This document shows, piece after piece, positions 22,130 to 35,400 of a DNA stretch of 64,000 bases. A model generated the notes under the pieces. It was not told where the DNA came from, made no database searches, and saw only the letters and a program-made list of their open reading frames with translations. Within the stretch, counting starts at the first letter, position 1. Each line of letters opens with the position of its first letter. The DNA is from Primula veris (taxonomy: Eukaryota > Streptophyta > Magnoliopsida > Ericales > Primulaceae): contig OY821740.1 of NCBI GenBank assembly GCA_963682055.1, forward strand, positions 13,478,814 to 13,542,813, read 5' to 3'. Made by a program: the position numbers and the translations under genes.

Positions 22130-25100
22130 TCTATGCTATAAACACAAAGGTCATGCACGGTTACTCCTTAAATAATTCAAAACTATTATAAAGGTGAAAA
22201 AACTGATGCTAATGTGATTAAAGCTAACTGAAAGAAAACTTTTGAGACCCCCGATTTTGTGGCTCAAATGAGTTTGATACCTTTCTTTATTGATTTTGGA
22301 TAAATCATTCAGCCATTTTTTCGCTCATCTGGATTATGTTTTACATTTGGATTATTATTTTCCATTTGGACCATACTTTTGGATTGTGGTTTGACTGTTT
22401 ACGTAATTTCTCGAAATAATTTAAAGTGTTTTGAGCAAATTCCTTTGACAAATGTGACCAAACTTTAAATTATGAAATTTTAGGCAATACTTGTGGTGTA
22501 GTTGCTTTTCTGGAAATAGTGGGTAACAGTGTACCACATAATTTCACCAACTACTTGCCTAAAAAAAGGTACTCAGTGACAACGATTCTGGACCTGTCGT
22601 TCCAAATCGAAATCTTTGGTAAAGCCAAATTGATTTGTCAAATATGAGGCGTTATACTCCTATAGGTCCTGTCGTACCTTGTTGAGTTATAAAATATTCG
22701 AGAAAACCAGTGTTACCTGGTAATAGCTCATGAAAGAATTGAAATTTCTTTACATAGTCTCCATTCAATACGACCAAAAGCGTATTTTAGAGGAGTTGGA
22801 ATGTCTTTCAAGTGGTTGCTACCACATTCTTTAAAGCATTTAAAGTTACCTTATCATTTCGCCTGTCGTCGAATGATAAAGAATTTAAATGCTAAGACAT
22901 GATTGTCTGTACTATCATTCGCCTGTCGTCGATTGATAAGAGCATTTTGATATTGTGGCATTGACCGGATGAGATATTCCCGGGTCAAAAGGCGATGCTT
23001 GATTTATAATCGCATCGTATTTGGATTCTCTCTGAGAATATATTTCGTGATTAATCCGAAATTCATGCCACTAATGCTCACCTTGAAAGACTAATATGTG
23101 TAAAGATCACGAAATGGACTCGTAGAATTCTTGTAAAGAATTGAAGGAGTTATTGTGGACTTATCCAACCATAAGACGGACCATAAATATAAATGATTAT
23201 GGTTGATGCATCGACAATATGGTCACATTTTAATGTTGTCCACATAAATGCAGCACTTTCCAAACTTTTAGCCCTATCATTAAGTTGATGGCTCATGATC
23301 CGGATTATCCTGAAAAGTCTAGTCGACTTGATAATTCCGAAGAGTAAGAATCGAAATTTCGATTTGAATTACTTGAGTTTGGAAATTGAAATTGAACATC
23401 TTGTCGATTATGTTCAGACCCAAATGGACTCATGGAAAGTTTGATGATGCGACTGCAAATGATTGCACGCATTTCTTGGTCTTGCACACCAAGATTTATA
23501 TTTCCGTGTGGAGTTATGCTATTTTGCTGCATTGGTCCGTTATGAGGCCCATAGACACTCAAACACCATATGCGTACCAGCTAGTTATTGGTTATGAGCC
23601 AGACGCCTCATATGAACGCGTGTTTGAGTGCTTAATATTTTGATTGACCCGCTATAGCGTTCAAAATATGGACCTCTGAAGGGGACATAAGTCGATTATG
23701 AATCCCCTGCCTATCATTTGATAGAGTAACCTTGGCAAGCGATCTCTTTACCGCATGATATGCGAAAGTGACATCGCTAAGACTGTTCTCCTCGTCGTTA
23801 GGGGGAGATTTGCACGTTACCGTTGATAAGGAACGACGTGAAGTAACGTGGCATAACCCACTCAGTCTTAGCTTGATCCCCAAAACTGCACTTAGTGATA
23901 AGTAAGTGCATAGACTCCCTCAAGTCTAACTAAATGTCAGACGCATTTAATGACTTTATGAGATGTCACGAGATCATTTATACCTGCTGCAAAATGCTTG
24001 CAAGGATAGACGTCCCTGTCGGACACCGTGTTCCTGTCGTAACACGTTGCTTTGGCCGAACCCGCCAAGCAAAGGACACTGCCGTCGGCCGTCAGTCTGT
24101 CATCCTTCCCAAGATATGAGGAAGTTGACCGGTTCTTAATTCGTTCAGCCCCAGAGGTGGTGAACTGAAACTCGTTTGTCGCACGAGATTATAAAGGATC
24201 AAGGAGATGTGTGATTTCCTCCTCATCCTAAGAATCTCGAAATATCTGTCGATCATGATATCTTAGACGATATTGAAGCGAAACGAGACTGTTATTGATT
24301 ACTTGTTCATATATTCGGTGACGACTGATAATATGAACAAATTATGACAGAGAACCATGTACCGTTGCCTGAAGTCAACGTAGAATAGACTGTACTAATG
24401 GAAACTTGCAATCCAAGTAGACTCCTTAGCGAAAGTGTGTTCGGACCTGTAGTTCCAACACCACCAATGTTAAACGAGTTCGTTTATTTGGTTATTCGTA
24501 AGGAAAAGTGATGAGAATAATGAGATTGTAGAATGCTCGCCTAGTAGCGCAAGGCTTCTCTCACACCTTGGAATTGATTACGAGATGGTTGATTTCCTCG
24601 TAATGGACATTATAACAGTCCCCTACTTTACCAGTTTAGTAGTTTCCGAAAAACTGAGTATGCAGCCATGAATGTGGTCACGGTTTTATCTCTATGGGGA
24701 TTTAGACAAAGAGATATAGATGAAGGTCCTGTGTGACTTCATGTGCTTAAATCAAGTAGTTTCTGACCACGGAACACGATCTCAATTGACTGAGACGTTC
24801 ACTATATGGATTAATATAATCCGAGCGGATGTGGTATACCGCCTAAGTGAGTACTTGATTAGCTTGGGATACTTGAACAAGTATTATGCCCTTGCGTGTT
24901 TTATTACGCGATCCATTTTTGGATTTGCCTTCGAGATGAAGGATTTTGGGAAGACACGGTAGTGACTCAACCTGATGATTGAGTCCCGTAAATATTGAAT
25001 CTAAGTCCATGATTCATACTACACCCAGAAGGTGTTATGACGTTTTAGTCATCATGACGCTAAGTCGTCAGATTCTCCCATGATCGTTCGATCACTAGAC

Positions 25101-25740
25101 ATTGATATAGACCCAGTCCGTCCCTGATGAGACGATGAAGAGATATTGAACCATAATGTTCATATCTAAGTTCAATAAGCGCATCATTGTACTTGGTCTA
25201 ATGTGCTAGGACGAACATCTCGTCTGTTGTGAATGGTATAGCTCGACACAACATCGCGCTAACACGCTGCCATCGAAATGGCACTAAAGACACATTCCCT
25301 TACCTTATGGTAATTTTGGAAGTGGGCTAGTTTATCCCATTTGCGTCATCGAGTGTACCTACCCCATTCGGTACTCGAATTAACGCAACCCTTTTTCGGT
25401 TATACCGATGCCGGTTACTTATCAGACCCGCATAAGGGATATTTCTAACATGGTATGTCTTTACCATTAGGAATAAGGCGACATCTTGGAGGTCTTGGAA
25501 TGACTCCAAGTGAATCACTCTGATCTATTCGTGCTCTATGAGACGACTAGAGAGTGTATATGGATTCGAGCTAGTATTAGTCATATTTGAATTACATATG
25601 TTCTGGCTCACGATCCAGATAAAACACTTGTCATAGAAGACAACTTGTTGTTATTGATCAAGAGAGACATGACTACATTATGCTATTTAGCATTTCTCGT
25701 CGAAATTAATCTTCACAAATGAAGTTTAAGAGCATCCAGT
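22130..25740 (+). pseudogene. Copia polyprotein remnant, heavily mutated
   Basis: A possible zinc-knuckle scrap (LCYKHKGHAR) lies near 22150. Integrase fragments (about 23180-23830) include DASTIWSHF, NGLMESL and VSVWSYAILLHWS. Reverse transcriptase scraps (about 24480-24960) include NEIV, GIDYE, VSEKL, LYGDLDKEI and EMKDFGKT. A connecting segment (about 24990-25180) includes PMIVRSLD and DDEEIL. RNase H (about 25390-25520) begins GYTDAGYLSDPHKG. Stops and frame changes occur every few dozen codons, so no product is made. Open frames in this stretch are parts of this relic. Confidence 0.85.
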
Positions 25741-26400
25741 TGAATGCTCGTTCTATTCCACGTTAGATTTTCTTGCATCCAGTCGTATGTAAGTAAATGA
25801 GGCATCCGGTCGAATGCTCGTACTCTTTCTTGGAATATGAAATCTTTGCACCCAGTCGTGTGCAAGTGAGGGGGAGCATCCAGGTGAATGCTTATTGCAC
25901 TAATTACTACTTAGTCGAAATCTTCGCACCCTGTCGTGTGCAAGTGAGGGGAGCATCCAGTCGCATGCTCGTGTACTCTTTTTGTCCTTAGACCAAGGTT
26001 TTTTTCCACTGGGTTTTCCTTGGCAAGGTTTTTAGCGAGACACGTTCCCATCATATCTCACTTAAGATTGCCGAAATTAGGGGGAGTATCCGGTTGTATA
26101 CTTCTTACCACTGTGTACTCTTTTGTCCTTCGACTAGAGGTTTTTCCCACTGGGTTTACTCTAGCAAGGTTTTGATGAGGCACCTGTTTTGTGGTTGATC
26201 CCATACTACTACCACTGTTGCACTCTTTTTCCTTCGATAAGAGATTTTCCCATTGGGTTTGCTCTGGCAAGGTTTTGATGAGGCACACTGTTTTGTGGTT
26301 AGTTACTTACATGATATTTCGGCCTATATCATTCGGCTACACAGTTTCTCATAGGTACCGGTTTTGTCCCACACTGGCTTTTCCGTCCCTAAGGTTTTTA
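25728..26400 (+). repeat. Two interleaved repeat modules at the 3' end of copia element 2
   Basis: Module A, GCATCCAGTCGAATGCTCG-like, recurs several times at about 25730-26090. Module B, GGTTTTTCCCACTGGGTTT plus GGCAAGGTTTT and GAGGCAC, recurs about four times at 25990-26400. They lie between RNase H and the purine tract. Similar modules occur inverted at about 44040-44480. Confidence 0.75.
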
Positions 26401-26477
26401 TGTGTTTAGCACTGCGAATGAACTCGACTCAGATCGAATGCATGAAGACGAAGAATTCAAGACGTCCAAAGGGGGAG

Positions 26478-26698
26478 TGTTGTAAGATATTATTGGACTA
26501 TTGGGCCTTACTCATAGTGGGCCTATGCAGGTCTTTCTATCTTGTATAACCCTAACCTCTAGTATATAAAGAAGGTTAGGGTCCCCTTTTATTGATACAT
26601 TCTGATTAATAAAGACTCTATTGTTGTCTCTCTCATATCTCTCTATATCTATACATATCTCTATATATATCTATAACGAGCTAATATGTCACACAACA
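26478..26698 (+). repeat. 3' LTR of copia element 2
   Basis: It is 221 bp, follows the purine tract and is followed by the ATATA target duplication. Confidence 0.93.
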
Positions 26699-27084
26699 AT
26701 ATATAAATTGTTTGTATTTTAAGATACCATCTTTCATTCTTTTTATATTTTAGTTTTATTACTTGTTCGACAATGTTATAAACGTATTTTCATTGGTTTT
26801 AATTTATATTTCTCTTTGAAATATTCGATTTATTTTAAAATTTAGATTGATTATGCAAATTATGAAAAATAAATGACCAAAATAAAAATTTAAAAATCAA
26901 TCGAAAGTCAATCCGCCCCAACCCGTAATTTATTTTGCGGGTTGAGTTGAGTTGGGTTGGATTGGGGTTTTAATTATAACGGGTTAGGTTGAGTTGAGAT
27001 TTAAATTTTATCAATCCGTTCCGCCATTTATTTTACGGATTATATTAGTATTGATGTAAATCCGTTCCGTAATCAACCCTACGG

Positions 27085-29416
27085 TAAATAAATTTAGATT
27101 TCTACTTACTGTGTCTCATTTTACGACCATTGCGTACACTAGCTGACTTTTCATTAAAAATGAGAGAATAAATTCGAGAATATCTATTCAATGTTTATTT
27201 ATAAATTCGAGCAAGTACTTATGGAAAAACTCTTATTTTAACAATTTTACCGTTTGTGTATTGTTGCGTGTGTATCGATTAGCTTATTCAATTAGTATTT
27301 GTTTTTGTTTTTTTTCACATTTTGAACTTTTTTAATAAAAAAACATATTCGTTATGATGGGTTTCTGTCTAATTATGTTGGTTTTACATCTATAAATGGA
27401 TGTAAAAATGTAAAAAAAAACACGAATACAAAGTACAAAATAGACAAATTAATAGTATAAAATAGTAAACAATATTAACTCAACATTACAAGGTACAAAA
27501 AAACACAATTAACCCAGAGAAACTCATGCAACTTTAAGAAAAAGGATAAAATAAACAATTATGACATTTTATTAATTATTAAGTAATAATCCGTGTATTA
27601 TGAGTGTGTGTTTGGTACCACTTTTTTGTCAGGAGGATTAAGGGTAATTTTGTCAAATCAAATTATTGTTGGCCAAACAGTCTGTTCTGTGACTTATGTG
27701 TCTGTACTCTTCAATTCATTTTTTTTCTTTAAAATATACTCCTATAAACATAAAAAAATAATAAAAATAAAAATCGTTTCTGTTGATCCACCAAAACAAG
27801 AACCAAAGGTAAAATACATAAAATACCATTTCTCTCTCTATATCTCGATATTTTCAAGAGGTAACACTTTAATTATCGCTTTTATTTTCTTCATTACATT
27901 ACATAATCTTACTTGTTAAGATTCTGGATCTCGATCACGTGGCATAATCTACAACAACATTTGTATACTCACTATGTTTATTATACATACATACATACAA
28001 TTTGTAATTTTGTATTGCATTTTATCAGATTAAGAAATGTTTTTAACTTGAGATTCGTTTTAGCTGTTGTAGAAAATATTAAGGTAGATGAATTATGCAT
28101 ATTTATTATTTATTGTTTTTAAGGTTTTCAATAACCGTTAATTTAATACTAACCGGTCTATATAATATACCAATCTATATGTAGAGTTTACTGGGTTTGT
28201 GTCACTTTCCATTTTTTCATATTTATATTTTACGTGATTTTCATATTCTACTATTTTTCGCTATGTTGGATCAGGACACCACTGATGGTATTCGCTATAG
28301 AAATTTATATATTTTTGCATATTTTCTGGTTACATACTTTCCAATATTTTACGACACGTTGTTGGAAACCAAAATTAACTTTTTTTTTGTTAAAGTTCTT
28401 TTCTCCACGTTTTAAATGTTGTACTAGTTCTCACCATGTAGGAATAGGATTCAGTCTGCTATTACAATTTAAATAGAGATGATTCTTGCACTTTTCTGAT
28501 TAAATAAATTTTCGAGTATATACTATTTATATTAAAGCGTCTGAAATTTCTCATATGTTAAGCCCAATGGGGTTATTTTGTGTATTGTATGGTGCTCACT
28601 GTGTAAGGATAAAACACAATATGTCAATACATTAAAAATATTGTCTTCCTTTTTCTGATTACAGAACATACATTTTTTTATGAAAAGTGTATAACAAACT
28701 CTGTGCAGTTTTGTATTTTTCATTTTCACTGGCCTCAAGTCACGTAAAAATACGATTTCCGGATTTAGGGATATGATTGTATCCTTTGGTGTATTTGTAG
28801 AAATACAAAATTTATGATCTGATATTTATAAATGTTACTGGTGTATTTGATAAAATTAGCTAGCTTATCTGATGTTAGAATTGTGAAATGTTGGTGAAGA
28901 GTTATAATTATTTTGAGAAAAAGGTTTGGACCAAGATAATTGAGATAAACATGTATTCATGCCTCGAGTTATGAGTGAATTCAGGACACTCATACTGCAG
29001 AAAACATACTGTTACTTCAAATAATGAAAAAAATTAAAGGTACTATTCAATCATATATTAGCCGAACAAGCTTGTACAGTGTGTTTTTATATGTTATAGG
29101 ATTGGAACTATTTATTTATTTGGTTCTGCCGATTAAGCATGTACACACGTTTTTAGCTTCACACAAATGTATAGATACAAAATCCATGAAGTTTCTTACC
29201 TTCAGGTCAGGCCTGGTTTTGTTAATAGTTCGGATTTTCATTGATGGAATGTGATAGGTATATCTATATTTTCAAATTTTAAAGAAAAAATTGTATTTTA
29301 AGATATGCGCTTTGAATAACCATGGATGCTGGAAAGTGCACACTGATAAGTATACAAGTGTTGAGTGTGTGGGTACTAGTACCAAACTTTAGTCTATTTG
29401 TTAATTACATTTGCAG
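27085..29416. other. Spacer and 5' region of SEC10
   Basis: An inverted-repeat relic related to 18197-18452 lies at about 27298-27520. The CT-rich stretch near 27830-27860, ending TTTTCAAGAG|GTAACA, is a candidate 5' UTR exon for SEC10. This fits because the SEC10 ATG is directly preceded by an acceptor (TTTGCAG). The rest is AT-rich without recognised structure. Confidence 0.45.
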
Positions 29417-32400
29417 ATGAAAGAGATCAGAGAACCTAGAGATGGAACTAAAACTGCTAAAGTTTCGAAATCTTCATCTGTTAATTCTGCTTCGCTTGTT
29501 CTTAATGAAGATGATTTCAAGGTACACTCTTGGATCATATAGGTCCATATGACTGAATCCTATAAAAAAAAATTGTTTATGAAGAACTTGAGTAAAATTT
29601 ATATGCAGGGAGAATTCTCTTTTGATGCCTTATTCGGAAACCTGGTGAACGATCTTCTCCCATCTTACCAAGATGACGAAGCAGATTCATTCGATGGGCA
29701 TGGAAGCGACGCTTTGTCGAATGGAAACCTGCGACAGTCAGGCACGGGCAGATCAGCGCAAGGGGTATCTAGTCCCTTGTTTCCAGAAGTCGATTCTCTA
29801 CTATCTTTGTTTCAGGATTCTTGTAAGGAGTTGATTGATCTTCGGAAAAAGGTAGATTTATCTTGTTTCAACTTAATTTACACCACGTGAGAGCACCATT
29901 AAAGTTTCCCTAAAGATTTTGCTTGAAGTTGCGGTAGAAGTACTATTTGAATCATTAAGCATTTCAAATTTATACAAAAGACCAGCTTCCCTATTAACTT
30001 CTCTATTTTTTAATTTACATTTTTTTCAATCTTACCAGTAATTTTCAGCATTATTTTCATTCTTCCACGTAAACAACCAAGTTGATTTCTGTGCAAAAAT
30101 AACAAAGAACCATTGTTGTTCCTCGCATTTGAGGAATAAACTTTGAGAAACTGTATTCTGAAGAAACCACTAGGGAAGTTGATTGAGAACTGTTTGTATC
30201 TTAAATTTGTGAAGTTCCCTAAATTTGTGGTAAATAAGGTGTAGAGGGAAGCTGTAGAGGGTTCCCTAAGTGTGTTATTGAAGAGGATACTATTAACTTG
30301 GGGTGTGGTTTATAGATTGATGGAAGACTTCATAATCTCAAGAAGGAAGTTATTTCCCAAGACTCGAAGCACCGGAAGACACTTGCTGAGGTTAGTTTAA
30401 AAAAGGAACTTAATTAGTTAATTATGTACTATGATTAACAGGAGAAGGTAATTAATATGCATAATAGATTTCAAACAACTTATGTCCAGCAACTTCTTTA
30501 TATGTTGATAAATGTTCTTTGGCGCCCAACAACGCAAAGCAAGGTTACTACGAAATTTAAGTGTAGTACCAATCCATCAATCATCAACGAGCATAGGTGC
30601 AGTTAAGTTCTTGAAGGCTGGCTTTGTTTTTTTCTTTTATATTGGCTTATGACCGGGCCTTGTTTTACTGCTTTGTTATTCCTGGAAGTTTGTTTAATGG
30701 CCTTCAAAATTGATTTGTGACATTTCAGCTGGAGAAAGGAGTAGACGGGTTGTTTGGTAGCTTTGCGAGGTTGGATACACGCATTTCAAGTGTTGGACAG
30801 ACTGCTGCCAAAATTGGAGACCATTTACAGGTAAGAATTTTGTCTGCTTTGTCGTACCAGAAAAAAATTATGTTATTTGTAATTATAGTTAAGTCACAAC
30901 TTTAAGTTTATCAAATCCTTTGTAGTGTTTATCTTGCTTGCCTGTTTCCTTTATGTCTTTCTAAGAAAATATTTTGAATAACGTACTTGTTTTCGCCAGA
31001 GTGCAGATGCTCAGCGAGAAACTGCCAGCCAAACAATAGATCTCATTAAGGTAATTCAAGTTTGCATTTGCGGTCATACTTTTTTCTTTTCTTTTTTTAT
31101 TTTATAATGTCTTCTGGTTTTGTATTGATGCTGCAGTACTTAATGGAGTTCAATAGCAGTCCCGGCGACTTGATGGAACTCTCTCCTTTATTCTCCGATG
31201 ATAGTCGCGTTGCTGAGGCTGCTTCAATTGCCCAGAAATTGAGTAAGATAGCTTTGCCTACAATTTTTAATTGGACATCTTCAGAATCTTTAAATAGTAG
31301 ATTGGCGTTTTGTATCTTTTTGCATACCCATTTCCTTTCCCGCCATAGCCGTTGATGGGTGTTTGTTGTGTGACCTTTTGTTGCTTTTAGTTTTGTTGTC
31401 TTAAATTTTTCGTATTCTTGTGTTCAGAAATGGGAACAAACCAAGATTCAGAAGTTGTAGCCTAAGAGTTCAATTAGTTTAGAATATTTACGATAAAGAG
31501 AATGAGAGAAGCAACCTAAGTCTTGTACGTTTACATTTTATTTTTATCTGAAAGTTCATGGGCGTGCTGTGCTGCTATATTTTTAGCGGGTGTTACTTGC
31601 TGAGCTTTACAAGTGATAATATTAAATATTTTCTCCTTGTATGATTGCTTTAGGGTCATTTGCTGAAGAAGATATTGGAAGGCAAGGCGTAACTGCACCA
31701 TCAGTCCCAGGAAATGCAACTGCAAGCAGAGGCCTAGAGGTGGCTGTTGCTAATCTCCAGGAATACTGCAATGGTATCTACTTCTTTGTTCCCTTGTGAT
31801 GCTAAATTTGCTGTTTCTTGGCATTTATTTTTTCCGTCCTATGTAATTATATTTAGCAATGCTATTCCATCATTTCTAAAACAATTCAAACTTTTGAGTG
31901 TGATCAAGTTCAAGTACAAATAGACACAACTGCAAAAACGAGAGGTGCCAGTACCAAAATGTTCAATACCTTCTTGGGGTATCCTCTGACTGAAACTTCC
32001 CGAGTTAGGTCATCGCTGTCTCGTGATTTAGCATCTTATTTTGGTTCTTCAATTTTCATTTTGAATTTCAAAAGAATTACACAGGTCATGCAATTAGTAA
32101 ATGCACAAAAGATACGGAAATGGAAATCCAAATATAAAAAAGTAGATTTTGGGTGTGCCATGTGAAGAACAACATAACACAGATTTGGTTCTTATGGACT
32201 AAGTGTTAGAGTATCGAATTTAAATCAGTTTATTTCCCTTTCTTGTATGTATAGAATTAGAGAACAGGTTGCTGTCTCGATTCGATGCAGCATCACAAAA
32301 AAGGGAATTATCCACGATGTCGGAGTGTGCAAAAATCTTATCACAGGTTGGTGCATTTTATTTAGTAATCACACGATGAAGAAAAATTAATACTGGTTTG

Positions 32401-35400
32401 TCCCAACTTTTCAATCACTATATATGATGGGCTTTGATTAAAACGAACTTGGATTTTCTGTACTTGCCTTTAGGGAGTAAAAGTAATTAAGTACTCCCTT
32501 TGTCCCATAAAAATAGTTCAATTTGAGTTTTTACCAAGATTAAGAAATGTTGTTAATTAAAGTAATAAATGTGTGTCAATTTTCAAATATACCCTTACAA
32601 ATAGGAATGATAATCATGATCTGCAAAGAACAAATTTCATTAATTTGGGGTGTATGAGGAGCGAAAATATTTAAAAGCAAATTTGACTATATGAAGGCCT
32701 CGTTTGGTTGTGGGACTATTAGTCCTGAGATTGACAATCCAGTCTAGTCCAATTTGGACTGGCTAATAGCCATGTTGCACTTTTTGCAACCGAAAACATC
32801 ATTTGTGGGACCACCAGGACTTCAAATCCTATCCCGACCTTAAAATGATGCAATAAAACAAGGTTATAAGGCCTAAGATGCCTCTTTTTTCTTCATTTTT
32901 TGAGTTCTTTTCTTTGACTCTCCAAAATTGTAATTGTTGTACAATGGGTCTGTAAATGTGACAAATACTGGCAACTGGAGAAGACTTATTTATAAGCAAA
33001 TACCTAAGATCTTATACTGATCTAGTTTTCCGTAATCTGTTATTACTTTAAAGTTTATAAGTGAAAGCACAACTCTTCATTCACGTCCCATGATGTGTTT
33101 GGCTATGCAGTTCAATAGAGGCACTAGCGCCATGCAACATTATGTTGCAACACGTCCAATGTTCATAGATGTGGAGGTCATGAATGCTGATACTAGGTTG
33201 GTTCTAGGGGACCAGGGAACCCAGCCAAGTCCAAGCAACGTTGCGCGTGGGCTTTCATCTCTCTACAAAGAAATTACAGGTTTGTAGTCATGCCGTCGGT
33301 CGTCCAAAATACCTTGGGTCTTCATTGCAAATGAAACTGATTAATGTCTAATTATTTAATGTAGATACCGTCCGTAAAGAAGCAGCAACAATAACTGCTG
33401 TGTTTCCTTCCCCAAATGATGTCATGTCAATCTTGGTGCAGGTATTCTGGCTTGATTTTCATCCATTAGCATTTATTGGTTTTCTATTTAACACTTTTGT
33501 TGAACCTCAGGATTAGAAAAAAACAGTGATTTTTATACTTTTATTGTTGTATGCAGCGAGTTTTGGAGCAAAGAGTTACAACACTTCTTGACAAGCTATT
33601 AATAAAACCATCACTTGTAAATCCACCTCCTATGGAAGAAGGCGGTCTTTTATTAGTGAGTTGAATTGTTGATATTTATCTCCATCACTTTGTTTTCTTT
33701 ATCAAACAAGTAATTTGGACTATTACTTTTATGCATGAAATTTCAGTATCTTAGGATGCTAGCAGTGGCATATGAGAAGACACAGGAGCTTGCTAAGGAT
33801 CTGCGTGCTGTTGGATGTGGTGATTTAGATGTTGAAGGTAAGCGAACTAACCATAACACTTTTTATTAGGTTTACTTAGTTTTCATGTTGAAAAGCAATA
33901 AGTAAATGTATTTTGTGTAATGAAGTTGTTAAAGGTGAGATTGTGATTAAGGTGATACAAATACTCTCTTAGAGCGATCAAGGCAAGTATATCTGTGTCA
34001 GTTTGTCCTGGATAACATAGACTACATAAGTCTTCTATTTAATAAGAAAATGAGGCATGTTTGACATAGATTGCATCTCTTTTCCGACAGCAGCTTACTT
34101 TTGATGCAGGCTTGACAGAGTCTCTATTTACTGCTCATAAAGATGAATTTATTGAACATGAGCAGGCTTCTTTGGGACAACTATACAAAGCCAAGGTGAT
34201 TATTACTGACCATGTGTTTTACCTTTCCAACCATCTACATTGCCCTTTGCCTTTCACTCTCTTATGTGCTTTCCTAATTGCATGTTTCCCTACATAGTTT
34301 GTTGATACCTTTGTGAACGCATTTGCCTTTTTATTGGTTCCTCTTTATCTGTCTTCATGTGTCGTTCTCGATGGATGCAGATGTTATAATTTTGTATTAG
34401 CCAAAGTGGCAATCCTGTATCCAAATTCTAATCTAACTAATTCCTTCTGATATGGTTACGCACCGTAGATGGAGGAATTGCGTGCAGAGAACCAGCAAAC
34501 TACTGAACCAACCGGGACAATTGGTCGATCCAAGGGAGCTTCAGTTACATCTTCTCACCAGCAGATATCTGTTACAGTTGTTACAGAGTTTGTGCGTTGG
34601 AACGAAGAAGCAATTTCAAGATGTACATTGTTTTCAGCTCAGGTAACACTGTGTAGAGTTCTATTATGTCTAGTTCTGTCTTCTCCACTGGATTGATTTG
34701 TAACTCAGCATACTATTGTGCGTACATTTTTTTACGTAACTTCTGTATACAGCCTGCGACCCTTGCAGCCAATGTTAAAGCAGTATTCACCTGCCTGTTA
34801 GACCAAGTAAGTAAAGTGATCCTTTGATCAAAGTTGACAGTTTTGATATCTTGTTATGGACACTAACTTTCTTCCTCCTTTTCTTTTCCTATTAAAGGTG
34901 AGCCAATATACAACAGATGGTCTTGAAAGAGCGAGAGACGCCCTGACTGACGCCGCTGCTCAGAGAGAGAGGTTTGTGTTGGGAACAAGTGTTAGTCGAA
35001 GAGTTGCTGCTGCAGCTGCTTCTGCTGTAATTTCCTAGTTTGACCCTATTGATATTGCTATATGTAATGCCACTGATTTTTTTGCCCTGCTATATTTAAC
35101 TGCTTGTTAATAAATAATTTATGGGTACTGTGTAGGCTGAAGCGGCAGCAGCTGCTGGTGAAAGCAGTTTCAGATCCTTCATGGTGGCAGTTCAACGTTG
35201 TGCTAGCAGTGTGGCTATTGTCCAACAAGTATGTTTGATCCGAGTACTCTTGCTATATGTATGTATGCATATATATATATAGACACACACACGTAATATA
35301 TGTATAAATATGGATCTGTTTTTTTTTATGTATAAGAAATAATGCATGATTGTATCTGATGGTCCTCCAATCTCTGATTTTAAAATGTAGCAAATTTTAA

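Larger units (their letters stand above)
19694..26698 (+). mobile_element. Ty1/copia LTR retrotransposon 2, 7.0 kb, dead interior
   Basis: Two 221-bp LTRs (TGTTGTAAG...CACACAACA) and a perfect ATATA target duplication (19689-19693 and 26699-26703) define it. The purine tract GGGGGAG precedes the 3' LTR. The sequence after the 5' LTR, CGTTATCAACACTG, resembles the primer-site region of many plant copia elements. The interior has the copia order integrase, reverse transcriptase, RNase H, but riddled with stops and frameshifts. It is inserted within hAT-like copy 1. Confidence 0.93.
19462..27084. mobile_element. hAT-like GGGTTGAG-rich element, copy 1, split by copia element 2
   Basis: The left part (19462-19693) and right part (from 26699) match, in reverse orientation, the two halves of the element at 42354-42942. 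Shared blocks include TATGGATTGAGGCGGGTT on the left and GAAATATTCGATTTATTTTAAA on the right. Removing copia element 2 and one ATATA copy restores one continuous element of roughly 620 bp. The outer borders are approximate and no target duplication was seen. Confidence 0.6.

Noticed and set aside
23386..23643. 85-codon frame, tempting as a small gene
   Set aside because: Its VSVWSYAILLHWS segment is a piece of copia integrase, continuous in other frames with more integrase.
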